NCBI RefSeq assembly: GCF_015169395.1 | Contig: NZ_CP063458.1 | Coordinates: 620,001-684,000 of the forward strand | Origin: Humisphaera borealis | GTDB taxonomy: Bacteria > Planctomycetota > Phycisphaerae > Tepidisphaerales > Tepidisphaeraceae | Length of the DNA stretch: 64,000 bases | Direction of reading: 5' to 3' | In this document: positions 36,601-45,046 of the stretch, in pieces | Numbering within the stretch: position 1 is the stretch's first letter | How the letters are laid out: every line of letters starts with the position of its first letter | Notes under the pieces: model-generated | What the model saw: only the letters and a program-made list of their open reading frames with translations | Database searches by the model: none | Told to the model about the DNA's origin: nothing | Made by a program: the position numbers and the translations under genes

Positions 36601-38682
36601 ATGAGCATGACCATCCTGATCCGACATCTGGCCAACAGTTCCCTCGCCGGCCAATCACGCGAGTTCCAGCAAGCAACCATTCGGCTGGGCCGAAAGCCCG
36701 ACAATGACGTCGTCTTCAACCCCGAGCTCGACCTGACCGTCTCCGGTCATCACTGCCAGATTGTCGCCGAGGGGGACAGGCTGTTCGTGGAAGACCCGGG
36801 TTCGACCAACGGCACCTTCGTGAACGGCCAGCGCGTCCAGGGCCGAACGCCGATCACGGAACGCGACCAGATTGTGCTCGGCGAGCGCGGGCCGGTGATC
36901 GCGGCGTCCTTGAAGACCGCCGACGCGGCCGGTCCCAGCACCATCATGGGGAGCGTTAGCGGCGGGGCGATGGGCAACGCAATGGGCATGCTCGATGCCG
37001 GTGCCGACCTGCCGCCGGGCGCGCCCATGGCGGCGACGATCCCGCCGGTTGCCATTCCATACGGGCCGGCATCGCACGCCCAGGCGGCGCAAGGGCTTTC
37101 GATCGGTCCGGTCACGCCTGTGCACAACGTCTCTCGTCCGCCGTCGAGGCTGTCGCAGGGTGCCAAGACCTCGATCGGCATGAACACGCTGATGTCGGAA
37201 CTCGACAAGGCGACGAACCGCGAGCGCCGGCGAATCTTCGTGCTCGGCATTCCGATCCTCATCCTCCTGGCCGGTGGGCTGGGGGCGGCGTGGTACTTCA
37301 CCAAGCCCCCCCCGGCGCAGGTCATTGTACAGCCGGCCCCGCCAGCGCCTCCGCCACAGACCATGCCCACGCTGCCGCCGGAATGGTCGGCGGTGCTGTC
37401 GCCGCGGAAGAGCGCGATCTACCTCATGGTGCTGCAACGCCCGGGGATGGAAGAGCGCGGCCTGGGCACGGCTTGGTCGTGTGCCAAGGGCTACCTGGGG
37501 ACCAATTCCCATGTCGCCGCCGAGTTCTTCAACAAGCCGGACAACGCCACGCTCATCGCCCGCAGCAATACCAACCCGCCGGTCGATCTGAAGATCGCCG
37601 GGGCGACGCTGCACCCGGGTTACGTGGCGTTCGAAAACCTGGTGCGCACGCAGCCACCTGTCGATCTGGAGTCGGGCAAGCCGATTGTGTTTGCCATGCC
37701 GTTCGACACCGCGCTGTTCAAGGTCGAGGAGGCCGACCTGCCGAAGCAGGCACCGCCGTTGGAACTGGCGGACGATGCCACGCTCGCCAAGGTCGTCGAG
37801 ACAACCGAACTGGCGTACATCGGCTTCCCGATGGAGGCATCGGTGGAATCGGGCGTGAACCTGAAGGCACCGGTCGCTCACCAGTTCCTGGGCAATCTCA
37901 CGCGCAAGACCGACATCTTCCTGGCCGCGACCACCGAAGAACGGGCGACCTTTCTTCAGTACACGCTGGTCGTGCAAGGCGGGGCGAGCGGCAGCCCCGT
38001 GTTCAACCGCGAAGGCAAGGTGGTCGGGCTTATCAGCGGGAACGACCACTTCTTCAGCGAATCAGGGCGCATCGCGATCACCGGAAAATCGTTCGGCCCG
38101 CGCGTGGATGCCATCCGCGACCTGCTCGACAAAACCGCCGAGACCAAAGCCGCGCCTTACGTGCTCGAGTACCGCAAGCACTTCCGGGCGATCTTCGACA
38201 AGGCGCTTGCGGGTGGAAAGTACGACGCGCGGAAGTTTCAGCCGGCGTTCGGCGCGTTTGAGGTACTCGGCATCATTCGGTCCAACCTGCCCGGCAACCA
38301 GGGACCTCCGTTCAAGCCGGGCAAGGCCGACAAGAAGAAGACCTGGACGATCGACCTCGAAGACGTAGGCGACGCCGCGGGCAAGAGCATCACCAGCTTC
38401 CCGATGACCGACGCGGGGATCTATTGCGTAGTCGTCTGGACCGACAACCCCGATGTACTGCCCAAGGTTACGTTGCCTGCCATCGAATCCAACATGCAGC
38501 AGTTGCCGCCAGCGGCTCTCAAGGTTTTCCAGCAGAAACTGGGGCAGGGGAGTTCATTCGTCGCATCGTGGGCGATGATGCGAAACGTCGGCGACACGCT
38601 GCAGTTCCGCGTCTCGGGAATCGCCAACGGCGACACGAAGAAAGCAAAGATGACGGCGGTGCTGATGAAGGCGGCGGAGTAG
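36601..38682 (+). CDS. FHA domain / transmembrane / trypsin-like serine protease protein
   Basis: 693 residues from ATG 36601. Residues 1-100 are an FHA domain: LGRKPDNDVVF, S48-x-x-H51, then DPGSTNGTFVNG with N70-G71, a phosphothreonine reader. A Gly/Pro/Met-rich linker leads to one membrane helix at about 208-232 (RRIFVLGIPILILLAGGLGA). The outer part is a chymotrypsin-fold protease with H304 (TNSHVAAEF), D369 (PFDTALFKV) and S463 (GGASGSPVF), so the triad is complete. About 200 residues follow without recognised domain. Topology: phosphopeptide binding inside, proteolysis in the periplasm. Planctomycetes carry many Ser/Thr kinases that could provide the ligand (inference). Confidence 0.85.
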   Translation: MSMTILIRHLANSSLAGQSREFQQATIRLGRKPDNDVVFNPELDLTVSGHHCQIVAEGDRLFVEDPGSTNGTFVNGQRVQGRTPITERDQIVLGERGPVIAASLKTADAAGPSTIMGSVSGGAMGNAMGMLDAGADLPPGAPMAATIPPVAIPYGPASHAQAAQGLSIGPVTPVHNVSRPPSRLSQGAKTSIGMNTLMSELDKATNRERRRIFVLGIPILILLAGGLGAAWYFTKPPPAQVIVQPAPPAPPPQTMPTLPPEWSAVLSPRKSAIYLMVLQRPGMEERGLGTAWSCAKGYLGTNSHVAAEFFNKPDNATLIARSNTNPPVDLKIAGATLHPGYVAFENLVRTQPPVDLESGKPIVFAMPFDTALFKVEEADLPKQAPPLELADDATLAKVVETTELAYIGFPMEASVESGVNLKAPVAHQFLGNLTRKTDIFLAATTEERATFLQYTLVVQGGASGSPVFNREGKVVGLISGNDHFFSESGRIAITGKSFGPRVDAIRDLLDKTAETKAAPYVLEYRKHFRAIFDKALAGGKYDARKFQPAFGAFEVLGIIRSNLPGNQGPPFKPGKADKKKTWTIDLEDVGDAAGKSITSFPMTDAGIYCVVVWTDNPDVLPKVTLPAIESNMQQLPPAALKVFQQKLGQGSSFVASWAMMRNVGDTLQFRVSGIANGDTKKAKMTAVLMKAAE

Positions 38683-38706
38683 CCCGCTTGCTGCCCATCG
38701 GAGAGA

Positions 38707-38937
38707 GATCACCACGGAGGCACGGAGGGCAACTCGACTAGGACGTCGTCTGCGCAAGTTTTAGGGGAACCACAGATGCACACAGATCTTCACAGATGAG
38801 ATGCGTCGGAGATACATGAACCAGAACGAACTGACACTGACATGCCGCAGCAAAGGACGGAGCTGCCTGTCTTGATTATCTGTGCAGATCTGTGTGCATC
38901 TGTGGTTCCCCAAAACTTTGCGCAGACGATGTCCTAG
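38707..38937. repeat. left arm, core and part of right arm of a long inverted-repeat element
   Basis: Left arm 38707-38797 contains GATCACCACGGAGGCACGGA, then ACTCGACTAGGA and CCACAGATGCACACAGATC. Its complement starts at 38878 and is interrupted at 38937 by the IS element; it resumes at 39862 and ends near 39896. Joined across the IS, the two arms are about 90 bp and nearly identical, around an 80-bp core. It lies just after the FHA-protease gene. Confidence 0.8.
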
Positions 38938-39861
38938 GCTCTGTCTAACGGATGCCAAGTTCGGCGCTCGTTAGGAATTGCGCTTTCTATTATTGCATGC
39001 CATGCTGCCTCCATACGGAGGTTCTGATGGCTCGCTACGAAATCACGGACGATCAATGGGCCCTTCTCAAGGACCTGTTTCCCAGGCAGGCTCGCGGCGG
39101 CAAGTGGCTCAATCATCGCACCGTCCTCAACGGCATGCTCTGGATTCTCCGCTCGGGCGCTCCTTGGCGTGACCTGCCCGAACGCTACGGCAAGTTCGGA
39201 ACGGTCAACCAACGCTTCAACCGCTGGCGTCGCGACGGCACCTTCGACAAGATCCTCAAGGCCCTTCAGATCCGACTGGACAAGGCCGGTAAGATCGACT
39301 GGGACCTGTGGCTGGTCGACGGCACGAACATCCGCGCCGGCCGGGCCGCGGCCGGTGCTCGCAAAAAAAGCACCCGCTCGACACCCTCGAACCCGACGAC
39401 CACCATTTGGGCCGCAGCCGCGGCGGATGGGGATCGAAACTCCACCTGGTTACTGACGGCAAGGGCCTTATCCTCGGAGCCACCCTCACGGCCGGTCAGA
39501 CGCACGAATCGACGCAACTCCACAACCTGATCCACAGTGTCCGCAGACCTCGTCGGATCGGCTGGCCCGATCAACTGGCAGGCGACAAGGGATACAGCTA
39601 CGAATCAACTCGCCAGTTCCTCAAAGACTGCGGCATCGAGCCGGTCATCCCGCGAAAGAGCAACCAGAAACGCCCCATAGGCGAACGTTTCGACAAGAAA
39701 ACCTACCGGAAACGATCCCGCATCGAGCAGGCCGTGGGCTGGTTGAAAGAGTGCCGGAGACTGGCCACCCGGTACGAAAAGCTCGGACTAAGCTTCCTTG
39801 GCTTCGTAAAACTCGGAATCATGCTGAAATACTTGAGGATTCTGGGTCCATTAGACAGAGC
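38938..39861 (+). mobile_element. IS5-family insertion sequence, apparently complete (924 bp)
   Basis: Terminal inverted repeats GCTCTGTCTAACGGA (left) and, reading inward from the right, GCTCTGTCTAATGGA, one mismatch in 15. It is flanked by a direct CTAG duplication (38934-38937 and 39862-39865), which fits the 4-bp YTAR duplication of IS5 relatives. It carries a two-frame DDE transposase. The insertion is in the right arm of a long inverted repeat. Near-identical ends and an open transposase suggest a fairly recent insertion. Confidence 0.93.
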
Positions 39862-39865
39862 CTAG
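39027..39865 (+). CDS. IS5-family (IS427-type) transposase made by -1 frameshifting
   Basis: ATG 39027 has CGGAGG upstream. The first frame encodes YEITDDQWALLKDLFP, the helix-turn-helix part (DUF4096) and the first catalytic Asp in WLVDGTNIRA. At 39363-39369 a run of seven A lies in the codons CGC-AAA-AAA-AGC; sliding back one base joins the second frame: KKHPLDTLEPDDHHLGRSRG. The second frame supplies Asp in AGDKGYSY and Glu in SRIEQAVGWLKECRR, completing DDE. The stop TAG (39863-39865) lies in the target duplication, so the last codon comes from host DNA. Without frameshifting the product would stop at about 39530. Confidence 0.9.
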
Positions 39866-39920
39866 TCGAGTTGTCCTCCGTGCCTCCGTGGCGATCCCCT
39901 TCCGGCGGCCCACCGGCCGC

Positions 39921-41630
39921 TCACTTCGGGATCTCGTTCACCGTGTAATACCCCACCGGATGCAGCACCTGCTCTCCCTCGGCCGACGACACCGACACGT
40001 TCAGCTCGTGTACGTAGTACCGCCGAAGCGCGTCCAGTTTCAGGCGGACGCTGAGCCCGTCGTCTGAAACGGTCGCGCCCATGATCTTCAGCGGCAGGGT
40101 GTCGATCTCCGGGCTGCCGTACTTGCCCCAATAGTTGTACGTGTAACTGCTGCCGGAATATCGCGTCACATCAACGGCGGTCTTGCGATCGACGGGCTTG
40201 GTGAACACCAGTTCGAACCCGTCGGGTTTGGCTTTCATTTCCTTGATTTCCATCGGCGTTTTGCCGGTCCACACCAGCCGCTGCAGGCCGTACGCCGCCG
40301 TGCCGCGCGAACTCCAACCCCGGTTGGACAACCCGGCGAACATGCTGCCATCGGTCCCGAACGCGATCCGCAGCAAAGCCGATGCAAAGCCTTCGCGGAA
40401 GCCGAAACACGCCCCCTGGTAGACGCCGTTGACCTTCTCCAGGTACACGCGGGTCATCGAAGCGGTCGTGAAATCGCTGACGAACAACTGACCGGCGAAG
40501 GGGCCGAACTTGCCGGCGGTATCGTCGAGCAGGATGTCGGTGCTGCTCTGGCCGGTCTTCAAATAGGGCAGCCAAACGGCCGGGTTCTTCAGCTCCGGAA
40601 GCAGTTCGAGTGCCTTGGGGTACGGCATGCCTTCGGGCACCGGGCCGGACAGCTTGATCGGCGAACCGGGCGCGCTGAAGGTCTTGACCGTCTCGGCATT
40701 CCCGTAGAACGCGCCTTTGCGCAGGTGGTGGATGGGAGTCGTCGCCACCCATGTGCCTTGCTGGTCGGAGACGAACATGTCGCCCGCGGCGTTGGCCCCC
40801 AGCGCGCACGGCGATCGCAGTCCGCCACACATTGGCTCCAGCATTCCTTCCGGCGTGATCCGCATCGCCCAGCCGCGCCAGGGCTTGTCGTTGTTCGAGC
40901 CCGCACCCATACCCACGTTCAGCGCCAGCCATAGGTTGCCCTGGCCGTCGCGCTTCGGGCCAAACGCGTACTCGTGGTAGTTCCCCGAGACGTTCCAGCC
41001 TTTCATCGCCGCCAGGTATTCGTCGGCGGCGCCGTCGCCGTCAGTGTCGCGCAACTGTGTGAGCTCGGACCGCTGCATCGTCAGCAGCGCATCGCCCTGG
41101 CGCAGCAGTCCGAGCGGCTCGTGAAGCCCGGTCGCGAAGCGGGTGTACTGCAGTTCCGCCGGCTCGTCGTACGCGCCGTCGATCATCCAGACGTCGCCGA
41201 TACGCGTGGTGACGGCCAGGCGCTTGCCTTCCATCGGCACGATGCCGCTGATCTCCAGCACCGGTGCTTTGCTCATCGCGACGCCGGGCTTCCAGGTGGT
41301 GTCGCGGCTGTTGCTGTTGCTGCGGGCGAGCGAGACATCGACCAGCCGATAGAACTTGCTCTCGGCGGCGGCCAGGCTCGGACGCGTGGACGGCTGTGCC
41401 TCGGCGGCGCCGGCCTCTGTTGGCAACACTGACAGGCACGCGGCCAGAGCCGCCAGCGCGTAACGCCCGATCTTGAACCACGCCGTCCGTGACACGGGCT
41501 TCCAGCCCGTGCGTGATGCGTTGGAGTACGGGGAATCTGCGTCTTTCAAGCCACGGCGCACCTGGCACGGGCTGGAAGCCCGTGTCACTGACTGAGCCGT
41601 CGAAATCCCTGGAGCTTGTAGGTCTACCAT
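39921..41630 (-). CDS. exported NHL/sorbosone-dehydrogenase-like propeller protein, start uncertain
   Basis: The body (about 520 residues) is a six-bladed propeller type: APVLEISGIVPMEGKRLAVT, GLHEPLGLLRQGDALLT, a calcium-like DTDGDGAADEY loop, GNLWLALN, LRSPCALGANAAGDMF, and a C-terminal beta domain. A signal peptide is read from WFKIGRYALAALAACLSVLP. The longest frame opens at ATG 41630, overlapping the preceding stop (ATGGTAG) with GGAG upstream, but then the first 45 codons run through a REPIN-like element and bury the signal peptide. GTG 41495 would give a normal signal peptide. It follows a multihaem cytochrome gene, typical of planctomycete cytochrome-propeller pairs of unknown substrate. 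Confidence 0.78.
   Translation of the reverse strand: MVDLQAPGISTAQSVTRASSPCQVRRGLKDADSPYSNASRTGWKPVSRTAWFKIGRYALAALAACLSVLPTEAGAAEAQPSTRPSLAAAESKFYRLVDVSLARSNSNSRDTTWKPGVAMSKAPVLEISGIVPMEGKRLAVTTRIGDVWMIDGAYDEPAELQYTRFATGLHEPLGLLRQGDALLTMQRSELTQLRDTDGDGAADEYLAAMKGWNVSGNYHEYAFGPKRDGQGNLWLALNVGMGAGSNNDKPWRGWAMRITPEGMLEPMCGGLRSPCALGANAAGDMFVSDQQGTWVATTPIHHLRKGAFYGNAETVKTFSAPGSPIKLSGPVPEGMPYPKALELLPELKNPAVWLPYLKTGQSSTDILLDDTAGKFGPFAGQLFVSDFTTASMTRVYLEKVNGVYQGACFGFREGFASALLRIAFGTDGSMFAGLSNRGWSSRGTAAYGLQRLVWTGKTPMEIKEMKAKPDGFELVFTKPVDRKTAVDVTRYSGSSYTYNYWGKYGSPEIDTLPLKIMGATVSDDGLSVRLKLDALRRYYVHELNVSVSSAEGEQVLHPVGYYTVNEIPK
41489..41588. repeat. REPIN-like element 2, inside a 5' coding frame
   Basis: Unit GTGACACGGGCTTCCAGCCC (continuing GTGCG) at 41489-41513 and its reverse complement at 41564-41588, 50-bp inner part. 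Same design as 8321-8466 and 54220-54391. On the - strand it is read in frame as ASRTGWKPVSRT and VTRASSPC, between the overlap ATG and the signal peptide of the propeller gene. Confidence 0.75.
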
Positions 41631-43909
41631 CGGTACTCCACTTTCAGCGTCGCTACGCCCTTTTCGAACGTCACCGGAATGGGCTTGCCGTCGGCTTCGG
41701 TCCTGGTGTCGAGAACGGTCACCTTCAGCGAAGGTGCGTTCGCGCCCTTTGCGGGCGCTCCGCCGATTGCCCCTACGGCGGTCGGCATAAAGTAGACGCC
41801 TTCGCCGCCGCCGCCGCGGAGTACCAGCGTTCGCGTCAGCCCTTTGCCGTCGTCGGTGGGGACGATGCGGTCTTCCACGGCGATCTCGCCGAATTTGTAC
41901 AGGAAGGTCGGGACGCCTTGCTTGTCGAGCCGATATCCGCCGAAGGTGTAGCCCGCTTCCGTCCCCAGCGTCTTCGGCCAGGCATCACTCGCCGACGGCA
42001 ACTTGGCCAGCGGCATTCCGCCCGGCAACGCAACGACCGCATCGCCCAACGGATCGACCGGCGGCTGGGCGCGGCTGAACCAGGTGGTGTAGGCGTCCAG
42101 GAACTTTCCGCGCCACGCGATCGCCGGGCGAATCGTGTTGGCGTCAAACGCGATGTGGACCTTCTGCGGGAAGCCGACGGCGATCGCGTGCGTTCCCGCC
42201 GCCTCCATGAAGCATCGGATGATGACCGGCTTCTCGTCGGCGACCAGTTCGAACTCGCCCTTGGCAGGCGGATAGCCGTCGATCGGCGTCTTGCCTTCGC
42301 GGAGGTACGCCCAGATCGACGAAATCTGCTTGTCCACGTCGCCGCCCAGGATATTGGCATTCGCGGCTTTCCCCTCGGGCCAGAAGCTTGGCATCAGCGT
42401 GCCGGGGCGGACGGCGGCGGGGTTCAGCAGGTTCTGCTTGAACCAGGCCGGCTGGAGCCGCTCGGTCGTGCCCGTGATGTCGAGCGCGTGAATGCCGATC
42501 GACGGTTTGCCGTTGAGCCCGTGACAGGTGATGCACGACAGCCCGGCCGCGCCCAGCAGTTGCCTCCCGGCCTCGACATCGCCGCCGGGTAGTGCCTTGG
42601 CGGCGTCGTCGCGCATGCCGCCGTCGGCGGCGATGAAGTCGGCGGGCAAATGCTTGACGGCATCGTGGGCGAAGACCGGCATCCGCATCCGCAAATACGG
42701 GCGAACACGGCCTTCGCGGCCCAGTACCTTCTCGAACCACGCCGGTGTCAGCTTCCGCCCTACGCCGGTGAGCTTCGGCGGGAAGCGTCCTTCGTCGGCC
42801 AGGTCAGGGTCGCCGGTGTAGAACCGCTCGTGGCTCGGCAGGACGCCGCCCTTGTCATCGCGTTGATGACAGCCGTAGCAGTTAAGGCGTTCCATCGTCG
42901 CGACCACCCGTTCGCCGGCCGCGGCGGGCTTGCCAGGTTTGACGGCCAGCGAGATGGATTGCCGCTGCACCGGCGACAGTTCGAAGTGGGGCGTCCCCGC
43001 GGCCGGCTTGGGGCCGACACACGCCGTGTCGAACGCCGCGAGATCCGCCAGCGGCTTGGCGAGGGTGACTTTGGTCTGGCCTTCCAAGGCGTGACACGAG
43101 GCGCACCCCAACGAAGCAAACAGCGCCCGCCCTTCGGCCACGCGCTTCGGATCGGGCTTGATCGTCTGGACCTTGGGCGCGCCGGTCGACCGGACGTCGT
43201 TCCAGCCGACCAGATAGCCCGCCAGATCAACGGCCTCCTGCGGGTCGATCATCAGATCGGGCATTCGTCCGGCGGGGCGGTGCTCGAGCGGATTGCGGAG
43301 AAATCGGGCCAGGGTCTCCAGGCTGTACTTGGCTTTCAGGTCGGGCAGGGGAACGCTGCGTGCCGGCGTGTCGCCGACGACCTTGGTCGCCGCGTTTGCC
43401 GCCGGCGTGGGGGCCGCCAGCGGCTTAAACGCCGGATCAGGGGCATGACAGCTTACGCAGCCGATCTCGTGAAACAGAAGCATCCCCCGGTCGGCGCTGA
43501 TGTTGCCCGACAGCTTCTCGGGTTTGCCGTCTGTCTTCGTTTGCGTGGCCAGCAGGTGGACGAGCGCTTCGACGGCACCCGCACGCTTGTCGGCCGGCAG
43601 GGCGGCGAGCATGTCGGGCATGGTCGAGCCGGGCTTGGCCTTCTGCGGATCGGCCAGAAACGCACGAAGCCAGTCGGCCGACACGCGCATCGCGATGCCG
43701 TCGAGAATCGGCCCCTTCTTCGGCTGCAACTCGGCGTCCTGCGGCGCGGCATGGCAGGCCGTGCAACTGAGTTCCGTGACGAGCAGCTTTCCGCCGGCGG
43801 CCGACGCCTCCCTCCCGGCATGGAAGCGTTCGAACCCCGGCACGACCAGCGATGCCGATGCGGCTTGTGCGATACAAAGGATGCTGACGGTGACGACGAA
43901 GCGGATCAT
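41624..43909 (-). CDS. exported five-haem c-type cytochrome
   Basis: 761 residues from ATG 43909 (GGAGA 7 nt upstream). A signal peptide (IRFVVTVSILCIAQAASA) precedes the mature protein. Five CxxCH haem sites are seen at about residues 49 (CTACH), 151 (CVSCH), 269 (CASCH), 344 (CYGCH) and 459 (CITCH), each in a small cytochrome-c-like segment with a following Met-bearing loop (GSTMPDMLA, AGRMPDLMI). The last 230 residues are a beta domain without haem. It probably transfers electrons in the periplasm, perhaps from the product of the propeller gene that overlaps its stop codon (ATGGTAG). Substrate unknown. Confidence 0.88.
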   Translation of the reverse strand: MIRFVVTVSILCIAQAASASLVVPGFERFHAGREASAAGGKLLVTELSCTACHAAPQDAELQPKKGPILDGIAMRVSADWLRAFLADPQKAKPGSTMPDMLAALPADKRAGAVEALVHLLATQTKTDGKPEKLSGNISADRGMLLFHEIGCVSCHAPDPAFKPLAAPTPAANAATKVVGDTPARSVPLPDLKAKYSLETLARFLRNPLEHRPAGRMPDLMIDPQEAVDLAGYLVGWNDVRSTGAPKVQTIKPDPKRVAEGRALFASLGCASCHALEGQTKVTLAKPLADLAAFDTACVGPKPAAGTPHFELSPVQRQSISLAVKPGKPAAAGERVVATMERLNCYGCHQRDDKGGVLPSHERFYTGDPDLADEGRFPPKLTGVGRKLTPAWFEKVLGREGRVRPYLRMRMPVFAHDAVKHLPADFIAADGGMRDDAAKALPGGDVEAGRQLLGAAGLSCITCHGLNGKPSIGIHALDITGTTERLQPAWFKQNLLNPAAVRPGTLMPSFWPEGKAANANILGGDVDKQISSIWAYLREGKTPIDGYPPAKGEFELVADEKPVIIRCFMEAAGTHAIAVGFPQKVHIAFDANTIRPAIAWRGKFLDAYTTWFSRAQPPVDPLGDAVVALPGGMPLAKLPSASDAWPKTLGTEAGYTFGGYRLDKQGVPTFLYKFGEIAVEDRIVPTDDGKGLTRTLVLRGGGGEGVYFMPTAVGAIGGAPAKGANAPSLKVTVLDTRTEADGKPIPVTFEKGVATLKVEYRW

Positions 43910-43953
43910 TCTAAGTTCTCCAGGGCGCGACATCGCGCCACGTAGCAAAGGCA

Positions 43954-44946
43954 TCACGCCGTCTGTTTGATGCAGTCTTCAAGATACGCCCGCGACTTGT
44001 TCACCGCCGCCGTGATCTCGCTGGCGGTCGGCAGGATCGGTACGCCGCGCGGGAACGGGTGCATGAAGATTTCCAGCCAACCTTGAAAGTTGATCTTCCG
44101 CAGCGAAGCAACGATCGGCCGGTAGTCCAAGCCGCCGCCGAAGCCGGGCAACTGCAGCAGTTCGTCCTGCTTGGGCTGCGCCTGCTTGGCACCCTTGCCA
44201 TGTTCCTGGGCGTAGAAGAAGACCAGGTTCGAGCCGAGGGCCTCGATGAGTTTGGGGATCTCGCTTGGCCAGTCATGCAGGTGGTGGGGGGCGAACGCGA
44301 CACCCAGGTGTTTGCTGGTGTTGAACTCGGTGAAATAGCGGATGGAGTCCGGCGTCGCCAGCAGCGACGCCATGTGATTCTCGAGCGCAATCACAACGCC
44401 GGCCTCCTCGGCGGCCGCCGCATGGGGCTTCATCTTTTCGAGGAATGCCTTGATCTCCCGCTTGGCGTCTTCGCCGGCGACGTCTTTCGGGCCGCCGGTG
44501 CCGGTGAGGACCATCCTGCAACCGAGCTTCTTTGCGACCTTCATCTCGTCGCCGAGCTTGAGCGCCCCAAGCGGATACCGCGTCAGCACGCCGAGCTTCA
44601 CGTTGTATTTGGCGAGCTGCTCGCCGAAGGCGTCGATCCCCATCGCATCGACCTGCTCGCGCTGGTCGCCGTGGGGCAGACACCAGATATCAATCGCACC
44701 GGCACCTGTTTTGGCGACCTCGGGCAGGATCTGGTCGAGCTTCATCTTGCCGTAGAGGGCGGATGCGAGGATGTACTGGAAGCCGAACGATGACTTTTTG
44801 GCGGGCTCGGCGTTGGCTCGCGCCAGGCCCTGCCCCAACGCCGCAGCGCCCAGTGCCATCGCCATGGCTTTACACGCCTCACGCCGTGAGATACCCGAAG
44901 TTGGCACGTTGGTTCTCCGAACGAGTGTTTCGAACGTCTGTCGCAT
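43954..44946 (-). CDS. TAT-exported sugar phosphate isomerase/epimerase-like TIM barrel
   Basis: 330 residues. A twin-arginine signal is visible: S20-R-R-E-A-C followed by KAMAMALGAAALGQGLA. The AP endonuclease 2/xylose isomerase-like barrel has FGFQYILASALYGKMKLDQI, AIDIWCLPHGD, VIALENHMASLL (metal-ligand Glu strand), GVAFAPHHLHDW and WLEIFMHPF. Such exported barrels are abundant in planctomycetes, where they often accompany cytochrome and dehydrogenase genes. It starts the leftward group and ends 44 bp before the cytochrome gene. The reaction is not predictable. Confidence 0.85.
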   Translation of the reverse strand: MRQTFETLVRRTNVPTSGISRREACKAMAMALGAAALGQGLARANAEPAKKSSFGFQYILASALYGKMKLDQILPEVAKTGAGAIDIWCLPHGDQREQVDAMGIDAFGEQLAKYNVKLGVLTRYPLGALKLGDEMKVAKKLGCRMVLTGTGGPKDVAGEDAKREIKAFLEKMKPHAAAAEEAGVVIALENHMASLLATPDSIRYFTEFNTSKHLGVAFAPHHLHDWPSEIPKLIEALGSNLVFFYAQEHGKGAKQAQPKQDELLQLPGFGGGLDYRPIVASLRKINFQGWLEIFMHPFPRGVPILPTASEITAAVNKSRAYLEDCIKQTA

Positions 44947-45046
44947 GGTCGCATCGACGCGGTGTCAAAGCCAGCCAATCCCGGCCAATGGTGATCGGCG
45001 CCGGGCGCCTCGGGAAAGCCGCACTTTTGCCGGCTATCATCTCCCG

